Shown piece by piece: positions 52,969 through 63,015 of a stretch of DNA of 64,000 nt. Each line of letters opens with the position of its first letter. Within the stretch, counting starts at the first letter, position 1. The DNA is from Sphingomonas vulcanisoli (GTDB lineage: Bacteria; Pseudomonadota; Alphaproteobacteria; Sphingomonadales; Sphingomonadaceae): assembly GCF_011761305.1 (NCBI RefSeq), contig NZ_JAAOZC010000008.1, positions 1 through 64,000 of the forward strand. The letters are read 5' to 3'. The position numbers and the translations under genes were made by a program. The notes beneath the pieces were generated by a model, which saw only the letters and a program-made list of their open reading frames with translations, did no database searches and was not told the DNA's origin.

Positions 52969-53057
52969 GGGCTTCCCGCTTTCCATCACACATGATGAAG
53001 CAAATAGCGTGGCACCCGCAGCAAGCCGCGTGCGTTCTCCCCGTAAGGAGACCTAAC

Positions 53058-53162
53058 ATGGCCAGCCAGCCCAATCCCGATCTGCCCGTCGATCTGCCGA
53101 TCGACGATCCGGTGCCTACGCCCACCGATCCCATCCCCCCGACGCCGACCGATCCGGTATGA
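53058..53162 (+). CDS. 34-residue Pro/Asp-rich microprotein
   Basis: MASQPNPDLPVDLP followed by IDDPVPTPTDPIPPTPTDPV: an acidic, Pro-rich peptide with repeated (P)TDP units and no hydrophobic helix. AAGGAG is placed eight bases before the ATG, one of the best ribosome-binding sites in the window, which argues for translation despite the length. It lies just after the intrinsic terminator, so transcription starts between about 52970 and 53040 or reads through. No family recognised. Confidence 0.6.
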   Translation: MASQPNPDLPVDLPIDDPVPTPTDPIPPTPTDPV

Positions 53163-53171
53163 GGGTGACGC

Positions 53172-53198
53172 GATCTTAACCCCTGGAGGGTTAGGATC
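53172..53198. repeat. Small inverted repeat before a 56-residue gene
   Basis: GATCTTAACCCC and GGGTTAGGATC flank TGGA, a 27-bp imperfect palindrome just after the microprotein stop and 7 bp before the next ATG. It may fold over the ribosome-binding region of that gene or serve as an operator. Confidence 0.4.
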
Positions 53199-53204
53199 GC
53201 GCCC

Positions 53205-53375
53205 ATGATCCCAACCCGCTCCCTGTTTCGCAGCCGCTGGGCGGCGCTGTTCTGGGCAGCCGGTATCTGCTGGTCCGCCATCCAGTTCGCCGGAGAGCGT
53301 AAGACGGATGTCGATGCGGCCAACGCCGCCGATACCAATGCCGCGCAGGCGAGCGCGCTGGCTGCGGAAGGCTAG
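53205..53375 (+). CDS. 56-residue single-helix membrane protein
   Basis: The frame from ATG 53205 reads MIPTRSLFRSRWAALFWAAG, continues with ICWSAIQFAGERK, then an Ala/Asp-rich tail (DAANAADTNAAQASA) and stops at 53375. A basic N-terminus, one hydrophobic segment of about 17 residues and an acidic disordered tail suggest an inner-membrane microprotein. AGGAT about ten bases upstream is a fair ribosome-binding site. Coding use of GC-rich third positions is consistent with neighbours. Function unknown; it could be co-transcribed with the 34-residue gene 42 bp upstream. Confidence 0.5.
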   Translation: MIPTRSLFRSRWAALFWAAGICWSAIQFAGERKTDVDAANAADTNAAQASALAAEG

Positions 53376-53415
53376 TGGAACCTAACCGTTCATCCCGAGC
53401 GATTCGGCGATGGGT

Positions 53416-55062
<1,647 letters not shown>

Positions 55063-55128
55063 CTAGCGGGGGTGATGGGGGAAGGGCAAGGGCAGCGCCG
55101 AAACGACCCACAGATTTTGATGAGGTAT

Positions 55129-55253
55129 CTCCTCGGCACGGGGAGGGGGACCATGCGCAGCATGGTGGAGGGGGCTCACCACCGAGCGCAGCGCCAGTTG
55201 AGAGCCCCCTCCGTCATGGCTTCGCCATGCCACCTCCCCGTGCCGGGGAGGAT
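55129..55253. repeat. Family A palindromic repeat, copy 9
   Basis: CTCCTCGGCACGGGGAGGGG at the left and CCTCCCCGTGCCGGGGAGG at the right; inner arms ACCATGCGCAGCATGG and CCATGGCTTCGCCATGCC-like sequence, GGGGGCTC with GAGCCCCC. It lies between pyrG and secG, both minus strand. Confidence 0.84.
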
Positions 55254-55257
55254 TGTA

Positions 55258-55620
55258 TTACTGCGCCAGTGGGACGGCGCTGTTCGATCCGGTGGCAGTC
55301 GTGTCGCCCGTAGTGGTCTTGGTCGGTGCAGCCGCAGGCGATGCCGCGACGGGGACCGATGTCTTGGCGAGCGAGGTATCGATCGTCGCCGGGCCATGTT
55401 CGCGTGTGGCGAGAGCGGCGAGGATGATGCTCATGATCACGAAGATGGTGGCAAGCACCGATGTCGCCCGCGTCAGGAAATCCGCGGCGCCGCGCGCGCT
55501 CATCAGCCCGCCGGGATTGCCGCCGGAGCCAAGCCCGCCCGCTTCCGAACGCTGCATGAGGATGACCGAAACGAGAGCCGCAGCGATGATCGCGTGGACG
55601 ACGAGGAGGAAGGTATACAT
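55258..55620 (-). CDS. secG: Preprotein translocase subunit SecG
   Basis: A 120-residue protein with two membrane helices: FLLVVHAIIAAALVSVILMQ and ATSVLATIFVIMSIILAALA. Between them is the conserved RSEAGGLGSGGNPGGL loop. SecG stabilises the SecYE channel. The C-terminal extension (VAASPAAAPTKTTTG) is a low-complexity Ala/Thr tail, common in alphaproteobacterial SecG. Its stop lies 5 bp from a family A repeat, and a family D repeat separates it from mltG. Confidence 0.95.
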   Translation of the reverse strand: MYTFLLVVHAIIAAALVSVILMQRSEAGGLGSGGNPGGLMSARGAADFLTRATSVLATIFVIMSIILAALATREHGPATIDTSLAKTSVPVAASPAAAPTKTTTGDTTATGSNSAVPLAQ

Positions 55621-55666
55621 GGGCCGGGCCTTTAGGGGATTGGGGCGGTGCGTTCAACCAAACTCA

Positions 55667-55745
55667 CCGTTGGTGTCGAGCGAAGTCGAGACACGTCGGC
55701 TTCACGGCTCTTGGCACGTCCCTCGACTTCGCTCGGGACAAACGG
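55667..55745. repeat. Family D palindromic repeat (secG-mltG)
   Basis: CCGTTGGTGTCGAGCGAAG, then GTCGAGACACG at the left and GTCCCTCGACTTCGCTCGGG, then ACAAACGG at the right. It occupies most of the gap between mltG and secG on the minus strand. Confidence 0.85.
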
Positions 55746-55757
55746 TTATTGGCAATC

Positions 55758-56753
55758 TCAGCGCGTCCCCTGCGCCTTCCGCAGATTGTAATAGCGCTGC
55801 ACGTTGGCGTTGTGATCCTTGAGATTGTCGGCGAAGACGTGGCCGCCCTTGCCGTCCGCGACGAAATACAGCGCATGCGTATCGGCGGGCGCCAGCACCG
55901 CGGCGATCGAATCGCGGCCGGGGTTGGTGATCGGGCCCTTCGGAAGTCCCGCCATCGCATAGGTGTTGTAATCGTTGACCGCGCGGACCTCGGACAGCTT
56001 GATCCGGCGCCCGAGCGGGCGGCCCTGCGTCATCGGATAGATGATCGTCGGATCGGCCTGAAGACGCATGCCGGCGCGCAGGCGGTTGGAATAGACGCCG
56101 GCCACCATGGGCCGCTCGGCGGGCACGCCGGTTTCCTTCTCGACGATCGAGGCCAGGATCAGCGCATCTTCCTTGCTCGATACGACGCTGTTGGCCTTCC
56201 GCTCCAACCATAGCCGCTGGAGCGTATCGCGCATCGCCGCCTGCATCCGCTTGAGCACGCTGCCCCGTCGCTCACCGCGCTGGAAGCTGTAGGTGCCGGG
56301 CAGCACCGATCCTTCGGGCGGGACGGGGATCTTGCCGGTCAGCAACGGTTCGGCATTCAGACGATCATAGACTTCGATCGAGGGCATGCCCTCGGGAATC
56401 GTCACCAGCCGCTGGACGGTCTTGCCGCTCTGCAGGAGCGCAAGCACCTCCTTGGCGCTGGCGTGCGGCGGCACCTCATATTCGCCCGCGCGAATCGGAT
56501 CGCCGGAGCCGAAGCGGCGCGCGAAGCGGAGGAAGCCGGTGGTCGAGCGGACGACGCCCGCTTTCTCCAGCGCGCGCGCGGCGGCGGCCAGCGTCGATCC
56601 CTGCGGTACGACGACCGGCGTTGGGTGGTTGGCCGGGCCGGGGCCGCTCCAGTTGCGATAGACTTGCAGCCAGATCAGCCCGGCCACGACGACGAGGATA
56701 AGGCCGAGGCAGCCGAGACCACGCAGGCCGTTGGTCTTGCGGCGCTTGGCCAT
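55758..56753 (-). CDS. mltG: Endolytic murein transglycosylase MltG
   Basis: A 331-residue protein of the YceG family. A cytosolic basic start (MAKRRKTNGLRG) precedes one membrane helix (LGLILVVVAGLIWLQVY), then a LysM-like small domain (GEYEVPPHASAKEVLALLQ) and the catalytic domain with the Glu in ILASIVEKETGVPAE and the conserved YNTYAMAGLPKGPITNPG. It cleaves nascent glycan strands and is thought to set chain length. It follows fabF, the usual order in proteobacteria, after a family B repeat. Confidence 0.94.
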   Translation of the reverse strand: MAKRRKTNGLRGLGCLGLILVVVAGLIWLQVYRNWSGPGPANHPTPVVVPQGSTLAAAARALEKAGVVRSTTGFLRFARRFGSGDPIRAGEYEVPPHASAKEVLALLQSGKTVQRLVTIPEGMPSIEVYDRLNAEPLLTGKIPVPPEGSVLPGTYSFQRGERRGSVLKRMQAAMRDTLQRLWLERKANSVVSSKEDALILASIVEKETGVPAERPMVAGVYSNRLRAGMRLQADPTIIYPMTQGRPLGRRIKLSEVRAVNDYNTYAMAGLPKGPITNPGRDSIAAVLAPADTHALYFVADGKGGHVFADNLKDHNANVQRYYNLRKAQGTR

Positions 56754-56762
56754 CAGCGGCGC

Positions 56763-56867
56763 GCGCCCTCACCCTTCCGCGACGCTGACGCATCGCTCCT
56801 TCCCTCTCCCCGCAGGGAGAGGGAAGGGGCCCGCCCGGCTTCAGCCGGGTGGGAAGGGTGAGGGCGC
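56763..56867. repeat. Family B palindromic repeat, copy 6
   Basis: Outer arms are a perfect 16-bp inverted pair: GCGCCCTCACCCTTCC (56763-56778) and GGAAGGGTGAGGGCGC (56852-56867). Inside are CCCTCTCCCCGCAGGGAGAG and CCCGCCCGGCTTCAGCCGGG hairpins. It lies between fabF and mltG. Confidence 0.85.
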
Positions 56868-56879
56868 CCAAACATCAAA

Positions 56880-58139
56880 TCAGATCGCGCGCATCACGAG
56901 GCTGGCGTTGGTGCCGCCGAAGCCGAAGCTGTTGTTGAGCACCGCGCGCACCTGCCGCTTCTTGGCGACGTTGGGCACGAGATCGACGCCCGCGCAACTC
57001 TCGCTGGGGTGCTCGAGGTTGATCGTCGGCGGCACGATCTGATCGCGGATCGCGAGGATGCAGAAGATCGATTCGACCGCGCCCGCGCCGCCGAGCAGAT
57101 GCCCGATCATCGATTTGGTCGACGACATTGAAACCGTCTCCATCGCCTCGCCGAACAAGCGGCGGACCGCGCCCAGTTCCAGCTCGTCACCGAGCGGAGT
57201 CGAGGTGCCGTGGGCGTTGATATAATCGATATCGGCAGGCGTCAGGCCGGCCTTCTTGAGCGCCATCTGCATCGAACGATAGGCGCCGTCGCCTTCGGGA
57301 TGCGGAGCGGTGACGTGATAGGCGTCGCCCGAAAGACCATAGCCGATCACCTCGGCATAGATTTTGGCGCCACGCGCTTTGGCATGCTCATATTCCTCGA
57401 GCACCACCACGCCGGCACCCTCGCCCATCACGAAGCCGTCGCGCGCCTGATCGTAGGGTCGACTGGCCTTTTCGGGCTGGTCGTTGAAGCCCGTGGAAAG
57501 CGCGCGCGCCTGCGCGAAGCCGGCGATGCCGAGCGGGGAGATCGCGCCCTCGGCGCCGCCCGCCAGCATCACGTCGGCATCGTCCATGGCGATCATCCGC
57601 GCGGCGTCGCCGATCGCATGCGCGCCGGTCGAGCAGGCGGTGACCACCGCATGGTTCGGCCCGCGCAGGCCATATTTGATCGAGACCTGGCCCGAGATCA
57701 GATTGATCAGCCGGCCATGAACGAAGTGCGGCGAGACACGGCTCGGCCCCTTCTCCTTGCAGACGATCGATTCGCTCTCGATACCGGGCAGGCCGCCGAT
57801 CCCGGAACCGATCGAGCAGCCGACACGGCAGCTTTGCTCATAGGTCAGCTCGCCGAGGCCCGAATCCTCATAGGCCTGGCCGGCGGCATCGATGCCATAG
57901 ATGATGAACGGATCGACCTGGCGCTGCACCTTGTGATCGACGCGCTTGCCCGGATCGAAGCCGTAAGGATGATCGGCGGGCTTGACCTCGCAGGCGATGG
58001 TGCATTTCTGATCGGAGGCATCGAAGCGCGTGATCGTCGCCGCGCCCGATTTACCGGCGACGATGTTCGCCCACGCGGTTTCGACGTCCGCGCCGAGCGG
58101 CGTCACGAGCCCCAGTCCGGTCACCACCACGCGGCGCAT
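56880..58139 (-). CDS. fabF: 3-oxoacyl-[ACP] synthase II (KAS II)
   Basis: A 419-residue condensing enzyme. The nucleophile Cys is in VVTACSTGAHAIGDA near 166; the two His are in INAHGTSTPLGD and MIGHLLGGAGAVES. It elongates acyl-ACP with malonyl-ACP and sets the temperature-dependent ratio of unsaturated chains in E. coli. It is the fourth gene in the fabD-fabG-acpP-fabF series. Start ATG 58139 (MRRVVVTGLGLVTPLG). Confidence 0.96.
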   Translation of the reverse strand: MRRVVVTGLGLVTPLGADVETAWANIVAGKSGAATITRFDASDQKCTIACEVKPADHPYGFDPGKRVDHKVQRQVDPFIIYGIDAAGQAYEDSGLGELTYEQSCRVGCSIGSGIGGLPGIESESIVCKEKGPSRVSPHFVHGRLINLISGQVSIKYGLRGPNHAVVTACSTGAHAIGDAARMIAMDDADVMLAGGAEGAISPLGIAGFAQARALSTGFNDQPEKASRPYDQARDGFVMGEGAGVVVLEEYEHAKARGAKIYAEVIGYGLSGDAYHVTAPHPEGDGAYRSMQMALKKAGLTPADIDYINAHGTSTPLGDELELGAVRRLFGEAMETVSMSSTKSMIGHLLGGAGAVESIFCILAIRDQIVPPTINLEHPSESCAGVDLVPNVAKKRQVRAVLNNSFGFGGTNASLVMRAI

Positions 58140-58181
58140 GGCATCATCCTCTTTTGTTTCTCAAAATGACAACAGGCCCAA

Positions 58182-58257
58182 CCCGTTCGGGCTGAGCCTG
58201 TCGAAGCCCTGCATGTCTCTCGAAGGGCAGCCCTTCGACAAGCTCGGGGCGAACGGA
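58182..58257. repeat. Family D-related palindromic repeat between acpP and fabF
   Basis: CCGTTCGGGCTGAGCCTGTC at the left and GACAAGCTCGGGGCGAACGG at the right, with CGAAGCCCTGCA and CGAAGGGCAGCCCTTCG in between. Its ends match family D (CCGTTCG/CGAACGG) but the arms differ, so it is a distinct subtype. Confidence 0.75.
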
Positions 58258-58266
58258 GCGGTTAGC

Positions 58267-58503
58267 TCAGCCCTTATGCGTATCAATGTACGAAATCGCG
58301 TCCTTCACCGTCGTGATCTTCTCGGCGGCATCGTCGGGGATTTCCACGCCGAACTCTTCTTCGAAGGCCATGACCAGCTCGACGATATCGAGGCTGTCCG
58401 CGCCGAGATCGTCGATGAAGCTGGCTTCCTCGGTGACCTTTTCGGGCTCGACGCCGAGATGCTCGACGACAATCTTCTTCACGCGATCGGCGGTGTCGCT
58501 CAT
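58267..58503 (-). CDS. acpP: Acyl carrier protein
   Basis: A 78-residue acidic helical protein. Ser37 in [13 protein letters not shown] is the attachment site for 4'-phosphopantetheine. It shuttles growing acyl chains between the Fab enzymes encoded around it. The acpP gene sits between fabG and fabF, the standard order. A family D-like repeat separates it from fabF and might help uncouple its level from the enzymes, since ACP is needed in large excess. Confidence 0.97.
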   Translation of the reverse strand: MSDTADRVKKIVVEHLGVEPEKVTEEASFIDDLGADSLDIVELVMAFEEEFGVEIPDDAAEKITTVKDAISYIDTHKG

Positions 58504-58566
58504 TCTAAAGCCTTCCTAGCTGATTTGCCGCTGCCCTAGCTTCGTGGTGACGGGGCCGCAAGAGCC

Positions 58567-59307
58567 TCAAATCATCGCCATGCCGCCGTTCACATGCAAG
58601 GTCTGGCCGGTGATATAGCCTGCCTCCCGGCTGGCGAGATAGGCAACGGCGGCACCGATATCGGTGCCCTGGCCCATGGCTCCAGCCGGGATGCGCGTAT
58701 TGATCGCCTCTTTCTGCGCATCGGTGAGCGCATCGGTCATCGCGCTCGCAATGAAGCCGGGGGCGACGCAGTTGACCGTGATCGATCGGCTGGCAAGCTC
58801 CTGCGCCAGCGCCTTGCTCATCGCCGTGAGGCCGCCCTTGGACGCCGCATAATTGGCCTGGCCCGGATTGCCCGTGGTGCCGACCACCGAGGTGATGGTG
58901 ATGATGCGGCCGAACCGCGCCTTCATCATCGGGCGGGCAGCGGCGCGGATCAGGCGGAAGGCGGCCTCGAGATTGACCGAGATCACCTGATCCCACTCCT
59001 CGTCCTTCATCCGCATCACCAGATTGTCGCGCGTGACGCCGGCATTGTTGACGAGGATATCGAGCTTGCCGCCCAGCGCCTCGATCGCAGCGGGAATGAG
59101 TGCCTCGACCGAGGCGGCGTCGGAAAGGTTGGCAGGCACCACCTTGTGATCGCTCCCCAACTTCTCCGCGACGGCCTCCAGCGCATCCTTGCGCGTGCCG
59201 GACAGCGCAACCGTCGCACCCTGCGCCGCCAGCGCCGTCGCGATCGCAGAACCAATGCCCCCCGATGCGCCGGTGACCAAAGCGGTCATGCCTGTCAGAT
59301 CGAACAT
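58567..59307 (-). CDS. fabG: 3-oxoacyl-[ACP] reductase
   Basis: A 246-residue short-chain dehydrogenase. The cofactor motif is VTGASGGIGSAIA; catalytic residues are Ser in ITITSVVGTTGN, Tyr and Lys in NYAASKGGLT near 153-157, with Asn in VNNAGVTRDN. The C-terminus GQTLHVNGGMAMI is typical of FabG. It reduces the 3-oxoacyl-ACP made by condensing enzymes with NADPH. A family B repeat lies between it and fabD. Confidence 0.96.
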   Translation of the reverse strand: MFDLTGMTALVTGASGGIGSAIATALAAQGATVALSGTRKDALEAVAEKLGSDHKVVPANLSDAASVEALIPAAIEALGGKLDILVNNAGVTRDNLVMRMKDEEWDQVISVNLEAAFRLIRAAARPMMKARFGRIITITSVVGTTGNPGQANYAASKGGLTAMSKALAQELASRSITVNCVAPGFIASAMTDALTDAQKEAINTRIPAGAMGQGTDIGAAVAYLASREAGYITGQTLHVNGGMAMI

Positions 59308-59319
59308 CGCTTATCTCCT

Positions 59320-59456
59320 TCCAATCCCTCTCCCGCTTTCGCGGGAGAGGAGGGGCCCATCGCCGGAGGCGATGGGAGGTGAGGGTCTTCTTTCTTGCCG
59401 ACCAGCTAGAAGAAGGCCCTCACCCAGCCCTCTCCCGTGACGACGGGAGAGGGCTT
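59320..59456. repeat. Family B palindromic repeat, copy 7 (B2 subtype)
   Basis: CCCTCTCCCGCTTTCGCGGG at the left and CCCGTGACGACGGGAGAGGG at the right, with GTGAGGGTCTTCTTTCTT and AGAAGAAGGCCCTCACC as inner arms. The core closely matches the copy at 32212. It lies between fabD and fabG on their likely common mRNA. Confidence 0.84.
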
Positions 59457-59459
59457 TAA

Positions 59460-60395
59460 CTACAACGCCGCCGCCAACGCCTCGATATCGGCCATCGTCA
59501 CCACGCTGGTGGTGGTCGCGTCGGTGGCGATGCGTTTGACCATGGGGCCGAGCACCTTGGCGCCGAGTTCGACGAAATCGGTGACGCCCGCGGCCCACAT
59601 CGCCTCGATACTCTCCCGCCAGCGGACCGTGCCCGTCACCTGCTTCACCAGCAGATCGCGGATCGTATCGGCATCGGTAACGGGGGCGGCGGTGACGTTG
59701 GCGTAGAGCGGCACTAGCGGCGCACGCATCGTCGCTTCGGCCAGCGCCTTAGCCATCGCATCGGCGGCGGGCTGCATCAGCGCGCAATGGAACGGCGCGG
59801 AGACGGGGAGCGGTAGCGCGCGCTTGACGCCTTTCTCCTTGGACAGCGCCATCGCGCGTTCGACCGCCGCCTTGGCGCCCGATATCACCACCTGGCCACC
59901 GCCATTATCGTTGGCGGCCTCGCACACCTCGCCCTGCGCGGCCTCGGCGCAGATCGCCTGCGCGAGTGCAAAATCCGTACCGAGCAGCGCCGCCATCGCA
60001 CCCTCCCCCGCAGGCACCGCAGCCTGCATTGCCTGGCCGCGCAGCTTGAGCAGCCTGGCGGTGGTCGCCAGATCGAACGCCTGCGCCCCGGCAAGCGCGC
60101 TATATTCGCCGAGGCTGTGGCCCGCGACATAATCGGCCTTCTCGGCAAGGCGGATACCGCCCTCTTTCTCCAGCACCGCCAGAACGGCGAGGGCATTGGC
60201 CATGATCGCGGGCTGGGCGTTCTCGGTGAGCGTGAGTTCGTCTGCTGGCCCTTCGGCCATCAGCTTGGCGAGGCGCTGGCCGAGCGCGTCATCCACTTCC
60301 TCGAACACGGCGCGGGCGGCAACGCTCGCGGCGGCGAGATCGGCGCCCATGCCGACCGCCTGGCTACCCTGCCCGGGGAAAATGAATGCACGCAC
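59460..60395 (-). CDS. fabD: Malonyl-CoA:ACP transacylase
   Basis: A 311-residue acyltransferase moving malonyl groups to ACP. The nucleophilic Ser is in VAGHSLGEYSALAG near residue 93; the opening FIFPGQGSQAVGMG (oxyanion-hole Gln) and VSAPFHCALMQPAA (catalytic His) are present. GTG start at 60395 with GAGGAT about seven bases upstream. First of the fab series, 61 bp downstream of rpoN. Confidence 0.95.
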   Translation of the reverse strand: MRAFIFPGQGSQAVGMGADLAAASVAARAVFEEVDDALGQRLAKLMAEGPADELTLTENAQPAIMANALAVLAVLEKEGGIRLAEKADYVAGHSLGEYSALAGAQAFDLATTARLLKLRGQAMQAAVPAGEGAMAALLGTDFALAQAICAEAAQGEVCEAANDNGGGQVVISGAKAAVERAMALSKEKGVKRALPLPVSAPFHCALMQPAADAMAKALAEATMRAPLVPLYANVTAAPVTDADTIRDLLVKQVTGTVRWRESIEAMWAAGVTDFVELGAKVLGPMVKRIATDATTTSVVTMADIEALAAAL

Positions 60396-60456
60396 GATTG
60401 ATCCTCATCCTCGATATCAGCGTGCGGGGTAGAAAGCGCCGCCGCGGCTGGCAAGC

Positions 60457-61926
60457 CTAGCGAAGGTTGCGGGCCCGTCTGCGCTGAACCGATGACCCGA
60501 GCCCGATCGCCTCGCGGTATTTCGCCACCGTGCGGCGCGCGAGATCGAAGCCTTTGGCGTTGAGGAGTTCGACCAATTTATCGTCCGAAAGAATGTCGTC
60601 GCCTTCCGCCGCGATCAGCTTGGCGATTTCGCTCTTCACCGCTTCCGCCGAAACCGCCTCCCCGCCGTCGGCCGAGGCGACACCGCTCGTGAAGAAATAT
60701 TTGAGCTCATAGAGGCCGCGCGCGCAGCTCAGATATTTGTTCGAGGTGACGCGGCTGACGGTCGATTCGTGCATCTCGATCGCCTCGGCGATCGTCCGCA
60801 GGGTGAGCGGCTTGAGATGGCTGACACCGTGGAGGAAAAAGCCCTCTTGCTGCTTTACGATCTCGGTGGCGACCTTGATGATCGTCCGCGCGCGCTGATC
60901 GAGCGCCTTGACCAGCCAGTTGGCGCTGGTGAGGCAATCGGACAGCCATGCCTTGGCCTGCCGATCGTTGTGCGCGCTCGCCAGCTCGGCGTGGTAGCGG
61001 CGGTCGATAAGCACGCGCGGCAGGGTGCCGCTGTTGAGCTCGATCGACCAGCCGCTGCGGGTGCGTGTGATGAAGATGTCGGGCGAGACCGGCGCGGCAG
61101 GCTCGCCGCCATGGCGCAGGCCGGGCTTGGGATCGTAAGCGCGCAGCTCGCGGATCATGTCGGCGAAATCTTCCTCATCGACGTTGCAGAGGCGGCGAAG
61201 TTGAGGAAGTTGACCCTTGGCGAGCATATCGAGGTTGGCGATCAGCGCCGCCATGCAGGGATCGTAGCGATCCGCCTCCTTGGCCTGGATCGCAAGACAT
61301 TCGGCGAGATCGCGCGCGCCGACGCCCGCCGGATCGAAGCACTGGATGAAACCGAGCACCCGCTCGACATGCTGAAGCGGGATGCCGAGCCGGTAGGCGA
61401 TCTCGTCGAGCGGCACGGTCAGATAGCCCGCATCATCGATGCCATCGATGATCTGCTGGGCGATCAGCAGGCCGAGCCCTTCCAGCTTTTCGCCGGCTTG
61501 GTGGAGAAGATGATCCCGCAAGGAGATGGCGCCGCCGGAAAGCGCATCGAGATCGGGGCCGTCCTCGGGCAATTGGCTTAGGCGATCGGCGCTCCCCATG
61601 TCGCCCGGCGAATCATGGTGAAAGGTCTCGGCCTCATAATCGACGTCGAGCGGAGCATCGGCCTGGGCATCACCGGTCATGACCAGTTGGTCGGCGGTCA
61701 GCGGCTCTTCGGGGGGCGCATCGCCGGAGAAATCCGTCTCGGGCGCGGCTTCGCCCGGCTCCTCTTCGGCACCGCTGGTCAGCAGGGGATTCTTCTCCAG
61801 CTCCTCGGCGAGGAACCCTTCGAGTTCGAGATTGGAGAGCGCCAACAGCTTGATCGCCTGCTGCAGCTGCGGCGTCATCACCAGCGATTGCGACTGGCGC
61901 AGATCGAGGCGCGGCGCGAGACTCAC
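60457..61926 (-). CDS. rpoN: RNA polymerase sigma-54 factor
   Basis: A 489-residue sigma-54. Region I is LRQSQSLVMTPQLQQAIKLL with Gln-rich character, region II is the acidic stretch around residues 55-130 (TSGAEEEPGEAAPETD), the core-binding and HTH regions follow, and the C-terminal RpoN box is present as ARRTVAKYREAIGL. It requires an AAA+ activator to open promoters, typically for nitrogen, motility or carbon control. The start is GTG 61926, directly before the region I sequence. A family D repeat lies just upstream, between it and lptB. Confidence 0.95.
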   Translation of the reverse strand: MSLAPRLDLRQSQSLVMTPQLQQAIKLLALSNLELEGFLAEELEKNPLLTSGAEEEPGEAAPETDFSGDAPPEEPLTADQLVMTGDAQADAPLDVDYEAETFHHDSPGDMGSADRLSQLPEDGPDLDALSGGAISLRDHLLHQAGEKLEGLGLLIAQQIIDGIDDAGYLTVPLDEIAYRLGIPLQHVERVLGFIQCFDPAGVGARDLAECLAIQAKEADRYDPCMAALIANLDMLAKGQLPQLRRLCNVDEEDFADMIRELRAYDPKPGLRHGGEPAAPVSPDIFITRTRSGWSIELNSGTLPRVLIDRRYHAELASAHNDRQAKAWLSDCLTSANWLVKALDQRARTIIKVATEIVKQQEGFFLHGVSHLKPLTLRTIAEAIEMHESTVSRVTSNKYLSCARGLYELKYFFTSGVASADGGEAVSAEAVKSEIAKLIAAEGDDILSDDKLVELLNAKGFDLARRTVAKYREAIGLGSSVQRRRARNLR

Positions 61927-61949
61927 CAGTCCGTCAGCTCGCTGAAAGG

Positions 61950-62033
61950 CCGTTCGTGCCGAGCGAAGTCGAGGTACGCGTCTCGATAGCCGCAGTCAGC
62001 GCCACGTCCCTCGACTTCGCTCGGGACGAACGG
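61950..62033. repeat. Family D palindromic repeat (lptB-rpoN)
   Basis: CCGTTCGTGCCGAGCGAAG, then GTCGAGGTACG at the left and GTCCCTCGACTTCGCTCGGG, then ACGAACGG at the right, with a TCGATAGCCGCAGTCAGC spacer. It begins 24 bp before the rpoN start and occupies most of the lptB-rpoN gap. Confidence 0.85.
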
Positions 62034-62059
62034 AGGTCCAGAGCGAAGGGTCATCATAT

Positions 62060-62830
62060 CTAAAGCGCAAAACTCTCGCCGAGATAGAGCCGCCGGACCT
62101 CTTCGTTGGCGACAAGGTCTTCGGGCGAGCCCTGAAAAAGCACCCGGCCATCATAGATGATGCAGGCCCGATCGACGATGTCGAGCGTCTCGCGGACGTT
62201 GTGATCGGTGATCAGCACGCCGATGTCGCGGCGCTTGAGATCGCGCACCAGCTCGCGGATGTCGCTGATCGAGATCGGATCGATGCCCGCGAACGGCTCA
62301 TCGAGCAGCATGATCGACGGATCGGCGGCGAGCGCGCGGGCGATCTCGCAGCGGCGCCGTTCGCCGCCCGATAGCGCCATTGCGGCGGCATCGCGCAGCC
62401 GTTCGAGATGGAATTCGGCGAGCAGCGACTCCAGCCGCTCGGCACGCGCCACTTTGTCGGGCTGCGAAATCTCCAGCACCGCCATGATATTCTGCGCGAC
62501 GGTCAGCCCGCGGAAGATCGAGGTTTCCTGCGGCAGATAGCCCAGCCCCAGGATCGCGCGCCGGTACATCGGCAGACCGGTAACATCATTGCCATCGAGC
62601 AGGATGCGCCCGGCGTCCGGCTTGACCAGCCCCATCACCGAATAGAAGCAGGTCGTCTTGCCCGCGCCATTGGGGCCGAGCAGGCCGACGACCTCGCCAC
62701 GCGCGACATCCAGACTCACATCCTGCAGCACCTGACGGCGATCGTAGCTCTTCGCGATCGAGACGATCGCCAGTCCGCGAAAATCTTGCGCCGGCGCCGC
62801 GGGGAAGGCAGCAGGGCTCATATCGTTCAT
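62060..62830 (-). CDS. lptB: Lipopolysaccharide/glycolipid export ABC ATP-binding protein LptB
   Basis: A 256-residue ABC ATPase. Walker A is GPNGAGKTT at 52-60, the signature is LSGGERRRCEIARAL, Walker B with the following loop is LLDEPFAGIDPISI, and ITDHNVRETLDI is the H-loop segment characteristic of LptB. It powers LptFG to move LPS to the outer membrane; sphingomonads carry glycosphingolipids instead of LPS, so the cargo may differ. It lies upstream of rpoN as in most proteobacteria, but no lptA or lptC is present upstream. Start ATG 62830; a second ATG is three codons in. Confidence 0.92.
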   Translation of the reverse strand: MNDMSPAAFPAAPAQDFRGLAIVSIAKSYDRRQVLQDVSLDVARGEVVGLLGPNGAGKTTCFYSVMGLVKPDAGRILLDGNDVTGLPMYRRAILGLGYLPQETSIFRGLTVAQNIMAVLEISQPDKVARAERLESLLAEFHLERLRDAAAMALSGGERRRCEIARALAADPSIMLLDEPFAGIDPISISDIRELVRDLKRRDIGVLITDHNVRETLDIVDRACIIYDGRVLFQGSPEDLVANEEVRRLYLGESFAL

Positions 62831-63015
62831 GGGTTTCGCGTTACCGCGAAGCCCGGGCCGGGGCAATTCCGCGCTTTGCACGATTGTTGCATTCAGGACG
62901 CAGGTCGGCGCCGCTCACCGATTACGGTCCGAAATGGTGAGGCCTTGGGCGGTTGCCACCGAATCGGACGAATACGTGCCTCGCACGCCGCCCGTTTTGC
63001 GCGAAGCTTAGCGCT

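Larger units (their letters stand above)
52633..53057. other. 425-bp gap holding a putative small RNA and an intrinsic terminator
   Basis: No protein gene with coding character is visible here on either strand beyond the start of proS. The right half contains a weak -10-like TATAAC (52794-52799), a hairpin TGACGA/TCGTCA (52908-52924), a strong intrinsic terminator (52933-52968), then the ribosome-binding site of the next small gene. Confidence 0.55.
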
